From: Cryptomeria japonica
Lineage: Eukaryota; Streptophyta; Pinopsida; Cupressales; Cupressaceae
Length of the DNA stretch: 64,000 bases
Direction of reading: 5' to 3'
NCBI RefSeq assembly: GCF_030272615.1
Contig: NC_081412.1
Coordinates: forward strand, 144,483,247-144,547,246
In this document: positions 11,656 through 23,278 of the stretch, one piece after another
How positions within the stretch are numbered: position 1 is the first letter of the stretch
How the letters are laid out: every line of letters starts with the position of its first letter
Notes under the pieces: generated by a model
The model's database searches: none
What the model saw: only the letters and a program-made list of their open reading frames with translations
What the model was told of the DNA's origin: nothing
Position numbers and translations under genes: made by a program

Positions 11656-12285
11656 CTTGCAAGAGCTAAGAGAATCACACCATCATGAAATCAACTAAGT
11701 TAGGAAAAAGAAACAAGGCCTATGATGTTTATACACCAAGTAAACTTTTATGTGCTCATAGGTTTGGTAAGATAATTTGCAATGTTTACTTGAATGTCAA
11801 TTTTATTCAACAATTTTTTTATTTGCTTTCAACTCACAAATAAAATGGTATTGTAAATCCACATGCTTAATATGTGCATGATGGATAAGATACTTAGCTA
11901 AATTAATTCCACTCTAACTATCACAATTAACTTGAATTGTCTTGCTATCAAAACCAATACCTACAAACAATCTCTTTAATGATACAACCCCTTAGAAACA
12001 TGGATAGAAACTATGTACTCTTTTTTAGTAGTGGATAAACAAATGGTGGGCTACCTCTTATTCATCCAACTTACAGATCCTCCAAACAAAGTAAACACAT
12101 ATCCACTTGTGGACCTTCAAATTTCCAATTCACTTGCCCAATATATATTAACAAATCCTTACATGTCTAATGTCTTATCCATATTATTAATTCGAGAATA
12201 TTTAAAAAAATAATAATGAGTTATTTGCAAATATCTAAACGCCCTTTTAACAAGATTTGAATGCTCTCTACTAGGGTTAGACATA
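11656..12285 (-). pseudogene. Element A: RT end and RNase H
   Basis: Continues RT from the piece at 27722-27767: HMSNPSREHSNLVKRAFRYL (12275-12215) is the standard copia block after RT. RNase H follows and ends with HAHIKHVDLQYHFI near 11850, the copia equivalent of KTKHIDIRYHFI. Stops are frequent. Confidence 0.8.
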
Positions 12286-13857
12286 TGTTGAACACACCAC
12301 AAGATAGAGAGGTTGGTGTGAATTAGTCCTAACCGAGCAAAACAATCTACTTCTAATATTTTAAACTTCAAACCACAATTAACTTATTACTACAATTATG
12401 AAAAATGAAAGCACAAAGCATGATAAACACATGAAAACCATATTTATGTGGAAAATTGTAAATAATGAAAAATCATAGTGAGAATCACACTCACAATATG
12501 AATAATTGATTACAATGTCTTAGGCTCAAGGCCAAGGAGCTCACTGCACTTGATTAGACTTTCAAGAGTAGGGCTTACAATCTTAGGGAAATATACAAAG
12601 GATTGTATAAGCTCCCAAAAGGAACACACTGTCTTCTAGAAGGTACAAGGAATAGATGAATTGAAATGAACAAGGTCTATTGATTCTGAAATTATCCTTG
12701 AACCACTGTGTCAAGTGACCAATATCATGGAAAACACATCTTACTTCAATTATACTATTTCAAAATACTGTCACACTGAAGATATCACCATCAAAGCTCT
12801 TCAAAAACCGACTTTCACACTTCTGCTACACCAAATCTACTTGCACATCATTCACATTCACTTCCCATCAATTCACACAAAATCTAGACCTCACCTCATA
12901 CAACCGTACATTTATATATACAAGATCATTCAGTAAAACCCTCAATTAGGTCAACCATAAATTGATTATATAATATTATATAAAATAGATCACCCAGACC
13001 AATAACACATAATGTGGTCCACTTTAGGAGATAAAGAGGACCCAAAAAAATCATAACACATCCTTCTAAAGTGATTCCAATGAGCCACAAACACTAACAC
13101 ATCTTCTAGATTTGTCAGATCAAAATGAAATGTGCAAATGATCAATAAAGCACACTAGCTAGTCGGCCCAAAGACTTCCTCCAAGGTAAGATACACAATG
13201 TGGATCTACACACACCAAGGTGAGACCCATATCAACATCCAAACCAAAAGAGCATGGTCCAAATAAGATAAACCAACTGGGTTGGTAAGAAGCCAACACA
13301 ATTGAAAATGTCGAACATAGAACAACATAACTTTACTTGCCAAATAAAATAGAACAAAAAAACTAAACTCGAACACTACACAAACCAAATAAACATGTCC
13401 TCCAGGATGCAACACTGGAATCCACATATCTAAGAACCCCCAAGAATTCTTCAAACTAGTTTTGATAGACAATCTCATTGCTAGGAACACCATCAACCAA
13501 TTCTACCATCTAAGCAAAAAAGGACCTAAAAATCTGAGTGCAATATACATTGATCATAAACATTATATCTATTAATGCAAGCCGCAATCTTCACAAACTG
13601 AAGGAATGCAAAGCATTCTTCCACTAGGACATTAAATACTCTTTCCTACATATAAATACTATTTCCTTCCTATTGAAACTTCCACTACACCAACCTTTTG
13701 AAAATACCTCATACTAACTCAACATCACCACAAGACCACACAACAACATTTGAACACTCACTTTTGGACCATCTACAACACACAATGACATTCATGACAA
13801 CACTAGACAGGTTGACATCAATGAAAATACAACTCAACATAGCTCAAGTTTCTAACA
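12286..13857 (-). repeat. Element B 3' LTR
   Basis: 1572 bases, bounded by TSD ACATA on the left and the purine tract on the right. It aligns throughout with the split 5' LTR, for example CCAATAACACATAATGYGGTCC-type sequence near 13000 and 26810. Confidence 0.88.
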
Positions 13858-13872
13858 TTCTCCCCCTTTATC
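13858..13872 (-). promoter_or_regulatory. Polypurine tract of element B
   Basis: The minus strand reads GATAAAGGGGGAGAA directly before the LTR start TGTTAGAAAC. Confidence 0.8.
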
Positions 13873-14204
13873 ATTGATGATAACATTTGTACCACCAATA
13901 GAAAACAACACATTCCTTTACTAAATTATCAACTAAACTCTCCCCCCTTTGACATCAATGAAAAAGGGCACACTTACAAGAAACAAAAACTACTATATTG
14001 AACTCTCTCCCTCTCATCTTGTCTCTCTTTCTCTCTGCTGAGAATAAATCTGATTATTGCAAACCATTATTTGCAACCACTTTCCTACAACTAGGAAGTC
14101 ACACACACTACATTTCTCCCCTTGAGAGCAACAACCATATCAACCCAAGAGACAAAAGATGAACTCTAAATCTCCCCTTGGGTAGATGCACCACTTGAAT
14201 GCAT

Positions 14205-17200
14205 CTAGTTCATAGAAGGAGGGGCGGTAACCCCTAATTTTTTATCAAAGATACTCAAAAGTATCCTTTGCCAAAGCCTTAGTAAAGATATTTGAAATTT
14301 GTCCCTTTGTAGGTAATACTCATATTTGAATTCCTTCTCTACAACCTTCTTTATTAAGAAGTGATATTGGATTAAAATGTGCTTAGTAGTTGAATACATC
14401 ACTAGATTATTTGACATATTAATCACACTTGTATTATCACACATAATAGGAATTTCCTCATCATACTTCACCTTGATATCTCTAAGAGTTTGCTTCATCC
14501 ATATGACTTGAGTACAACAAGATGCTTCTATAATGTATTATGCCTTGGCAATAGATAATGACACTGAATCGTGTTTCTTACTCAACCAAGAGAGAAATCT
14601 TTCTCCCAAGAAAAATGCACCACCACTTGTATGTTTCTTGTTATCAACACATCCATCCCAATCAGCATCTATATATACTCTCAAAGTGAAATCATCATTC
14701 TTTTTATACCATAAACCATTGTCTGAAGTCCCTTTCAAATATTTAAAAATCCATTTCACTACTTGATCATGTGATTTCTTAGGGTTAGCTTGATACCTGA
14801 CAACCAAACATATAGCCTACACAATATCTAGCCTTGAAGGAGTCAAACACAAAAATCCTCTAATTATAGATTAATACTTTTCTGATCAACATCCAGAGAC
14901 CCGTCATCCTTGCTTAACTTACAACTAGAAGCCATAGGGGTTGCAACAAGTTTATAATTCTCCTTCCCAAACTTCTTGAATATTTCTGTGATATTGGTAT
15001 GAGAAATGAAAATGCCTTCTTCTGATTGTGTAACTTGAAGACCAAGGAAAAATGACAACTCACCTATCATTGACATCTCAAACTCCTACATTTCTTCTAG
15101 AAACTTCTTACATACATCATCATCTCCTCTAAATATGATATCATCAACATACACAACAAAAATTAACAATTTATCACCTTCAAATTTGAAATAAAGATTG
15201 CTATCTATAGTACCTTTCCTAAAATTTTGTTGCAACAAACACCTATCCAACATTGCATACCAAGCTCTAGGAGCTTGCTTGAGTCCATAAAGTGTCTTTT
15301 TGATTCTACGGACCATATCCAAATATTTTGACAGCTTGATCCCATCCAAATTTTCAATGTATACTTCTTCAAGTTCTCCATTCAATAATGTTGCCTTGAC
15401 ATCCATCTAATACACCTTAAATTTCTTATATGCAGAAATGCATGAAACATCTTTATAGCCTCCATTATTGCTACTAGAGAAAATGTCTCTTGAAAGTCTA
15501 TACATTCAACTTGTGAATAACCCTTACAAATCAATCTTTCCTTGATCCTTGTGACTTTTTCATCTTCATTTAGCTTATTCTAGAACACCCACTTAGTTCC
15601 TATCATATTCTTCTCCACCAGTATAGGTACCAATTCCCATGTCCAATTATTCTCTATATGATTTAGATCTTCTTCCATTGCCTTTACCCAAATTTCATCC
15701 TTGATAGCTTCCACATAGGTCTTTGGCTCCACCTGAGATAACAAACAGTAATTTGTTTGTTCATTGGTTTGTGCAAGCCTTCTCTCTGTCTGAACTCCTT
15801 TATCCTTGTCTCTAATGATATAATATTTTGAATGATTCTTCTGCATATAGTTTGTTGGTGTCTTGGGTGTTTTTTCAGGTTCCTTTTCTTTTGCACTTGT
15901 CTCTTCTTTATCTTCCAAAGCAATGTATAACATCTATTTCAAACTCAAATTTTGGAACAGTTTGATTCCATTCTCCACTCACCTTGATATTTGCACTTTT
16001 CACAATCTTATTTGGCCTCTTGTTGTAACATTGGTATACCTTATACCTTATAGAGTATCCCAAAAATATTCCTTCATCCAACCTTGCATCCAACTTTCCT
16101 AGATCTTCTTCATATCTCCTTATGTAACTCTTCCTTCGAAAAAATTGTGTAATACTTGACTATAGGAGGGCTTCCATTCCAAATTTCATAAGGTTTCTTT
16201 GTGTGATTTACTCTTACTTGTACCACCTTAAGAATTTAAACATCAATATACACAACTTCTTTTCAATACACATTAGGCAGGTTACTATCCTTCAACATAA
16301 TTCTAGCCATTTCAACACTAGTCCTATTGTTTCTTTGAACAACTCCATTCTATTGTGGGGTCACAATAGTAGAAAAATGTCTTCTAATACCATGTTCTTC
16401 ATATAATTTATGAAATTCATTTGATTTATTTCTACTCCTCTATCAAACCTTAAACATTTGTTCTTAGCATCAACTTTATTCTTAACCATAGAGTTGAATA
16501 CTTTAAACCTTTCTAATGCTTAATATTTTTCTCTCAAGATAGTAACCCATGCCATTCTAGAATAATCATCAATAAGAAACATAAAATACGTTTCACCATC
16601 CAATCCTCTTGTACTTATAGGTCCACAAAAATCAGTATGAATAAGCTCCAAAGGTTTTGAAGTTGAATACTCCTTGTTCGCTAATCTCCTCTATGTTTGC
16701 TTTCCCAATTGAAATTACCTATGCACAGTATCAACAAGATTGATAATCTTTGATAAATCTCTCACAACATGAGTAGAATTGATCTTCACCATATTGTAAA
16801 AGTTTATGTGTCCCATCCTTTTCTGCCACAACCAACATTCATTTCTCTATGCCAACAAACAACTACTTCCATTGTTATCTTTCTCCTAGTAGACATTGTT
16901 GTTAGTTCTTATATAGGTTCTGTAACTAGTCTCCCAGAACTTCCTTTTTTGATTTAACATTAGGACCCATGATATATGAGCTTATATCCCTTACTACACA
17001 TCTAATTCACAATTAAAATATGATGTCTCAAACCATAAACATAATAAACATTACCATTCTTATGCTTACCATCAATGGAAATAGTTCCTTTACGAAAAAT
17101 AGGTGCAACTTTCTCACTTGGAAACTTTACAGATCCACCATCACACTTCTTAAAATCAATTGACTTTCCTTTATCACTTGTCATATAATTTGAATATGTG

Positions 17201-18275
17201 GAATCAATTATCCATACTTTAGGCTCTACTTTTGTATGCAGTACAGTCTTCACACTCACTGATTTTTCATTGTTCTTCACATATTTTAGATTGCCAAACC
17301 TTTCATTATTCTTCTCCTCTATAGCTAAAAATAATGATTCTTCATTCAAGTCATCACCATCTTCTTCTTCAGATAAATAGGTCTCCATTGAACATAAATT
17401 CTTCTTAGGCCTATCTTTGTCATCTATTCTCTTATTTATATTATTCCATCTATAATTATCCTTTCCCTTATTATCATCATCAACTCTCTTACCATAATAT
17501 TCCTTGTAAGTACATCTAGAAGCATAATGACCAATTATTCTATAATTGAAACACTTGAAGGGTAAATTACCTTTGTATTTTCTGGATCCTTTCTTTAGTC
17601 TTCTAACAAAATTTACATCTACCTCATCCATGTCATTTCTTGCTTCAATTTTATCTTCAATCTTCTTGGTAACTTTGAGTGTTGCTTATTTCTTCTCTTT
17701 CTACAAATCATCTAGCTCAGCAATCTCAAAGGCAAAGAGTGAGACATAGAGCTAATGCAAAGTGTATTTGTCCATATCATGACTTTCTTTAATGGAATAC
17801 CTCTTAGCTTTATATAATTTAGGTAGTGTTAACATTACTTTTCTCACAACTTCACTTTCTTCCAATTTTCCACCAATACCCCTTATTGCATTCACAATCT
17901 TATTTACTCGATGTAGATATCTTTTAATATTCTCATAATCATACATCCCTAGGTTCTCAAATTTATGCTTTGGATTTGCCAACTTGGCTTCCTTTGTCTT
18001 CAAATAATCTTCATATATACTACTTAGCCTCTCCCAGATTTCTTTAGAAGACTTCAATCCCATAACCTTGGCAAATACTGAATTACTTAAGCAACTGATA
18101 ACTACAACTCTAGCCTTTACATTATTCTCATGTGCCTTGATCTCATTTGAATTTTGAGGACCATTTATCAAAGAAGTATATCCAATCTTGATAATATCCC
18201 ATATTCCAATGGGTAAAGATCCCAAATGATATTCCATCCTTTCCTTCCAAGGAGTAATTTGTGTCATCAAAATTT
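14205..18275 (-). pseudogene. Element B gag-pol (decayed copia polyprotein)
   Basis: High to low: gag of the UBN2 type at 18275-17752 (VMGLKSSKEIWERLSSIYED). A zinc knuckle at about 17545-17500 has lost its second Cys (CFNYRIIGHYASRC). Protease and pre-integrase at 17220-17002 (VWIIDSTYSNYMTSDKGKS, DST where DSG/DSGCS is usual). The integrase region is 16990-15930 and heavily broken. RT is 15933-14864 ([48 protein letters not shown]). RNase H is 14807-14205 (YQANPKKSHDQVVKWIFKYL, MCDNTSVINMSNN, TTKHILIQYHFL). RT keeps its YVDD catalytic pair, but frameshifts and stops make the whole inactive. This closely resembles element D, so the two are probably of related lineages. Confidence 0.88.
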
Positions 18276-18348
18276 GGTGCTTTTTAATTAACTTCCTACA
18301 CCATTCGGGATCTTCCTAAAGTAGTTAAGATTCTCTAAGAGGAACCTT

Positions 18349-18360
18349 TCTTTGATACCA
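18349..18360 (-). promoter_or_regulatory. Primer binding site of element B
   Basis: The minus strand reads TGGTATCAAAGA, close to the tRNA-iMet site, immediately inside the 5' LTR (18363). Confidence 0.75.
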
Positions 18361-18362
18361 AT

Positions 18363-18977
18363 TGTTGAACACACCACAAGACAGAGCGGGGGGGAGGGGG
18401 GTGAATCAGTTCAGGCCTAAAAAAAAAATACTTCTAATTTTTTAAACTTGAAAACACAATTAACTTATTATTGAAATTATGAAACATGAAAGCACAAAGC
18501 ACAATAAACATATGAACACTAGATTTACATGAAAAAACCTAAACAAGGAAAAATGATGGTGAGAATCACACTAACAACATGAATATCTGATTACAATATT
18601 TTAAGGTCAAGGCCATGGAGATCATTGCACCTGATTAGACTTGCAAGACTAAGGTGCTAGATACAAAGGAATGCATTAGCCACCAAAAGGAACACACTGT
18701 ATTCCAATGGGTACAAGGAATAGATGAATTGAAATGAACAAGATCTCATGATCATGAAATTGTCCTTGAACCACTATGTCAAGCAATAAATGCCATGACA
18801 AATATATTTGACTTTAATCACTGTCTCAAAACTTTTTCACATTGAAGATATCATCATCAAAGCTCTTCACAAATTGAATTTCACACTTCTACTACACCAA
18901 ATCTACTTACATGTCCACTTCAAATCAATTCACATGCATTCAATACCTCAACTCATACAAGATCATTCATTAAAAAC
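18363..18977 (-). repeat. Element B 5' LTR, first part (interrupted by C)
   Basis: Matches 12286-12940 of the other LTR. It ends at the TSD AAAAC (18973-18977) of element C and resumes at 26751. Confidence 0.88.
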
Positions 18978-20218
18978 TGTAGCGTCCTAAAATTGCGACA
19001 CTTGCAATTTCGACTGCATTTCGGTCTTCACGATGGCGACGCAACATGCAACCTGAATGGAGACCCTGAAACCTGATTATGACACTGAAAACTGCATTTT
19101 CTTGCACCCTGGCCTGAACCTCCTTTGCACCCTGCTGTCTCGGGAGGTGGGACCAGAGCACCCAACGCCCTGGTCCTTTAGGACCAGGGCGCCCTGGTCC
19201 CCAGGACCATGGCGCCCAGTGCCCTGGTCCCTGGGTCCTATTTTGGGCCCGGTCTCCTAAGGGGTCTCGGGTCTTTTTGTTTGCAATTTGGAAATTATCT
19301 TTCCTGGTCGGCCTAAGGTTGGGAAAATCAGTCTATCAGCCCTAATTGACAAGTATATAAACTACATTTTCCTCTTTCATTCGATATGATGGAAAAGGTG
19401 TGGAAACTATACTCAAGCATTCAAGCATTCAAGCATTCCTTCAAGCAATTGATCATTTCAAGTCTCCATTCAAGGCTAGGTGTTGCATTCAAGACAAGGA
19501 TTCAACCATTGAAGAGGAGATCACATACTACTACAACATACAACATACAACATCTAAACCTTCGCACATAAGGATACAAACATCCTTAGAACAAGGTATT
19601 AGTACTTGTTTTACAGTCATTTACATTTACAGCTCTTGCTCATTTCTTGGTTAATTCCAAAACCGGGGTTTGACCTAAAGGCAAACCCCTAATCCCTAAC
19701 CCCCCAATCATCTTCGCTTTTCTGTGTGTAGGTTGTAGGTACGCGGCTGAAATTGAAGATCTGGAATCCTTGTACAGAGACGAACAGATCCCCCTTCGTT
19801 TCGCGGATTTTTCGGAGGACCGTGGCGCCGAGCGCCATCGTCCTGACAACTTTTGCTCAAATTTGCAGGACAACACCATATCGACATTTTACTGCTAATT
19901 CCAAGTCCGCAGCTTCATACTGTATTCCTATCTCAGTTTATAAGCGAATCTTTGTCACTTTCTATGCATTCCTAGCTTAATTCCTCTATGCACATTCTTT
20001 ACAAAAGAGGGTAGCCTTGCTGTCTTAACCCTTGAAACTCATTTAGCATCCAATCTTGCATTGCATGGGATTGGATCTTGTGGGTTTCAACCCCTCTTTT
20101 GAATGTAAAGTCTCTCCCCTAAGTGAAAACCATCAACCCTAGTGAATCTCCCTTCTCTCTCCTTGGAGTTGGAAGAGGGGAGAGCAACTAGGGTTCGATC
20201 GCGATTTTCCGCTTTACA
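18978..20218 (+). repeat. Element C 5' LTR
   Basis: 1241 bases. At 19150-19250 it has a cluster of GGTCC palindromes (GCCCTGGTCC, GGACCAGGGCGCCC). A second near-palindrome, GGACCGTGGCGCCGAGCGCC, lies near 19818. The CAAGCATT triplication near 19412-19438 is shared by both LTRs. Confidence 0.93.
19354..19361 (+). promoter_or_regulatory. Probable LTR TATA box (element C)
   Basis: TATATAAA, conserved in the 3' LTR at 25881-25888, about 375 bases into the LTR. A plausible U3 promoter; the start site is not visible. Confidence 0.55.
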
Positions 20219-20220
20219 TT

Positions 20221-20236
20221 TTGGTGAACCCGACGT
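20221..20236 (+). promoter_or_regulatory. Primer binding site of element C
   Basis: TGGTGAACCCGACGTG begins two bases after the LTR end. It starts TGG, as expected for pairing with the CCA end of a tRNA, but is not the iMet type used by the copia elements. I do not assign the tRNA. Confidence 0.65.
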
Positions 20237-21391
20237 GAACATCCTTTCTGATTTTTCATGCTTAGATCTGAAAAAATTGATTACATTTCCATGTTTGATC
20301 TTTTGCAAAATTTTAGAGGTGATTGCATAAAAACCCTAAAATTTCTTTTTAGTAATTAAGCTTGTGAAATGTCTAAATGTTAATGCTTGTTTTAGATCTA
20401 TCCTTCTATTACAAATTATCAATCCATATTTGTGCTTTAATTTTGAAAATTAAGTGGTTAAGTGTCAAAACCCTAATTTTTGAAACCTTCTTGATTCAAC
20501 CTTTGACTGACAATTTCACTGATCAAAACATCTCCAAATCAGCTGTAACTTTGGATTCTGCAATAAAATCACAATATCTTTCATCCCTGAAAATTTGGAA
20601 AAAAGTTGTGAGGACCGTGTGCACTCTGAGCGCCATCGTCCCCGACATTTTTTCCGAAATTTCGGGAGCGAGATCTTACTATATTTTCCTGCTAAAATCC
20701 AGAATTTTGGCTGATTTTATCAATTTTAAAACCTTCAAAATTACAGTCAAAGTTGGTCTTGTAATTGCTTGGATTAAGGCTTTTAAACATTCAAAAATAA
20801 TTGAAACTGAAATTTTGTGTCAAAATTGTGTTCTTACTGTCCTAAATCTGAAAAGTGTGTTAACATTCATTAAAAATTTCAGTGCTTTATTCAAATTCTT
20901 GCATTTTGTGACTTTTGAAATTAAGTTCTTAGTTACAACAACTTTGATTTCCGCTTTCAAAATTGAATTTTGCGTGAAATTGAGTCAACTTTTGAATTTC
21001 AAAACTTGCATTGCTTTTGGCATTTCCCCTAAAATCATAAAATTCAAAATTTCAGTTTCCCTCTCTTTTTCAAAATTCAAATTTTGCATTTTTCGACAAT
21101 CTGGGTAGGGTTCAATTTTGAGATTGCAACTTTAATTTGGCCTATCTACAGATCATAAAACCACTCAATTTTTTCAGATTGGCTTTAAAATCATCATACC
21201 TTTCATCCCTGCAAATTTCGAAAAAAGTTGCAAGGACCGTGTTGCACTCCGAGCGCCACGGTCCCGGACATTTTTTCTGAAATTTCGGGAGACTGTCGTG
21301 ATTGCATTTAACAGCTTAAATCCAGAAGATTGGCTGATTTTACTGAAAATTGCTACCTCTAAAATCAAAATTTTCTCTCCTTCTCTAGTGC
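20237..21391 (+). other. Element C untranslated leader with internal direct repeat
   Basis: 1.15 kb between primer site and gag. Two diverged direct copies, about 20520-20735 and 21150-21365, share CTTTCATCCCTG, GAAAAAAGTTG, GGACCGTG and TTTTTTCYGAAATTTCGGGA stretches. A related GGACCGTGGCGCCGAGCGCC segment occurs in the LTR. A 243-codon frame at 20377-21108 passes through one copy; it has low-complexity content and I do not call it a gene. Confidence 0.6.
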
Positions 21392-23278
21392 ATGAGTTTT
21401 ACAAGAATAAGCCCTACTTACACTATTCCCGTTAGACGAAGCCGTAGAATTAAGTCTTTCCAAGGTTTAACTACTGAGGAGATGGAACCTAATTTGAATA
21501 ACCTTTTTAACGAGGACATGGGTAATTCTTCTAATCCTCCTAATGATGAAGAAGCTCTCCATGAGGTTTCTGAAGAACAAATTTTGAAATTGGATAACCA
21601 ATTTGATGATTTTCGACAATGGATGTCTCATGAATACCCTGATAGTCAAGCTCTTCCTTTAATTGAGGGTCTAAAATGTATGCTTCAAAGTGATAAGAAT
21701 GGAATTGATATTTTGCGTGGTATTGCACACATTGTGGATTCGAATGTGATGCCTATGAAGAGTTGTGCTGAAAATTTGGGTTATACACAACCTCCTACTC
21801 AAGTCAATCATTCTATTCCTTTGATGACTTCTATTGCTAGCATACCTACCTTTACATCAAACATAATGACCACTTCTATACAAGACATTCCTCCTGTGAT
21901 CACTAGTCATGGGGGCAATCCTTCCTTTTCAATTAACCCTCTTCCTTCATTCAATCCGATTTCTTCATTCACTCCTTCAATGAGTGTTCCTATTACATCT
22001 TCACAAATGAACATGATGCAAGGGGGCAATTCATTTAACCATTCCATTCCTCCTTGTAGTGTTCCTCCTGTCCAATCATCTCCTATGACTAATTATCATA
22101 GGGTCCCACCACCTTATTCTTTACCTTCTTTCAATAACATAACACCTCCATCTCAATCTAACACATCTAATATGAATTCTTCGACTGAAGTGACCATTAA
22201 CAATCTTGCACAAACTGTCTCTTCTTTACAGCAACAAATTGCCTCTATGAATCAATCTAAGTTTAGTGTGCCCACATTTGATGTTGCGAGCCCACTTTCT
22301 CTTGACATTGTTCGAGCTATTCCTCCTAAACATGTTGAAATTCTGCATTTGGAGCTTTATAATGGTAAGGGCGATCCTCTAACACATGTTAAGACCTTTC
22401 AAACAATTTGTACTGATTTTGCTTATGACCAAAGGTTGCTTGCAAAATTGTTTACTAGAACATTAAGAGACAAAGCCCTACAATGGTATTGCTCATTGCC
22501 TTCCTATTCTATTACTTCTTTCGAACAACTTGCAAATGCTTTCATTCAACAATTTCAAAACAATATAAGTCCTAAAGTTACTTTGATTGATTTAATGCAT
22601 TGTAAACAAGGTGTTAAAGAAAAAGTGACTGATTTCATTGGTAGATATAAGCATTTGTATGGTCAAATTTCCTTTCCAGTGCTTGACAATGATATTCAAA
22701 GAATCTTTATTTCTAATTTACAAAAAGATATTCGAGACAAACTTCTGTTTTCTGAGTTTACTTCTTTCCAACAGTTGTGTGCAACTCTTCACAATTATCA
22801 ACTGACTGTGAGTCAAATGGAACAATCACATCCTATGGCTCCGAGTGATAAGGGTGATAGCAGTCAACAACCATTTGGGAAGTTTAAACCAAACAGAGAT
22901 TCCATCAAATTCAATGAAAACATCATCAACAACAATGTGAATGCAGCATCAGGTGTGCCTCCTATTTCTAAATTTTTCAAGAAAGAAAGAAAGTATACTC
23001 CTTTGGATGAATCATTGCATAGTATTATGAATAAGTTATTGGAACAAAATGTGCTTACTCTTCCTCCTATAAGGCAAATTGATCCTGCAAAGATTACTTC
23101 ACCTTATTTTGATAACAAAGCCTTTTGTCAATTTCATCGTCAGCCTGGGCATGATACTAAAAAATGTTTTTCTTTAAAGGGTAAAATTCAAGATTTGATT
23201 GATAATAATACTATTTCTGTTTCTGGAGTGAATGATAAAGGCAATACATCTGTAGCTCCTCCTAATCAAAATCTTTAG
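21392..23278 (+). CDS. gag: Element C gag polyprotein (Tat type), 628 aa
   Basis: Open from ATG at 21392 to TAG. Residues 1-130 are acidic and hydrophilic; 130-290 are Pro/Ser/Asn-rich. About 310-480 is the retrotransposon gag capsid region (LELYNGKGDPLTHVKTFQTI, RTLRDKALQWYCSLP, QLANAFIQQFQNN). Near 590-610 is the modified knuckle CQFHRQPGHDTKKC (C-x2-H-x4-H-x4-C), a form typical of Tat gag. It should form the particle that packages the element RNA. The stop is followed in the same frame by the protease part, so gag-pro was probably one frame or uses readthrough. Intact over 628 residues, consistent with recent activity. Confidence 0.9.
   Translation: MSFTRISPTYTIPVRRSRRIKSFQGLTTEEMEPNLNNLFNEDMGNSSNPPNDEEALHEVSEEQILKLDNQFDDFRQWMSHEYPDSQALPLIEGLKCMLQSDKNGIDILRGIAHIVDSNVMPMKSCAENLGYTQPPTQVNHSIPLMTSIASIPTFTSNIMTTSIQDIPPVITSHGGNPSFSINPLPSFNPISSFTPSMSVPITSSQMNMMQGGNSFNHSIPPCSVPPVQSSPMTNYHRVPPPYSLPSFNNITPPSQSNTSNMNSSTEVTINNLAQTVSSLQQQIASMNQSKFSVPTFDVASPLSLDIVRAIPPKHVEILHLELYNGKGDPLTHVKTFQTICTDFAYDQRLLAKLFTRTLRDKALQWYCSLPSYSITSFEQLANAFIQQFQNNISPKVTLIDLMHCKQGVKEKVTDFIGRYKHLYGQISFPVLDNDIQRIFISNLQKDIRDKLLFSEFTSFQQLCATLHNYQLTVSQMEQSHPMAPSDKGDSSQQPFGKFKPNRDSIKFNENIINNNVNAASGVPPISKFFKKERKYTPLDESLHSIMNKLLEQNVLTLPPIRQIDPAKITSPYFDNKAFCQFHRQPGHDTKKCFSLKGKIQDLIDNNTISVSGVNDKGNTSVAPPNQNL

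Noticed and set aside
20377-21108. A 243-codon frame in the leader of element C
   Set aside because: It has skewed composition, no recognised motif, overlaps an internal repeat and is not kept in the second repeat copy. Probably chance.
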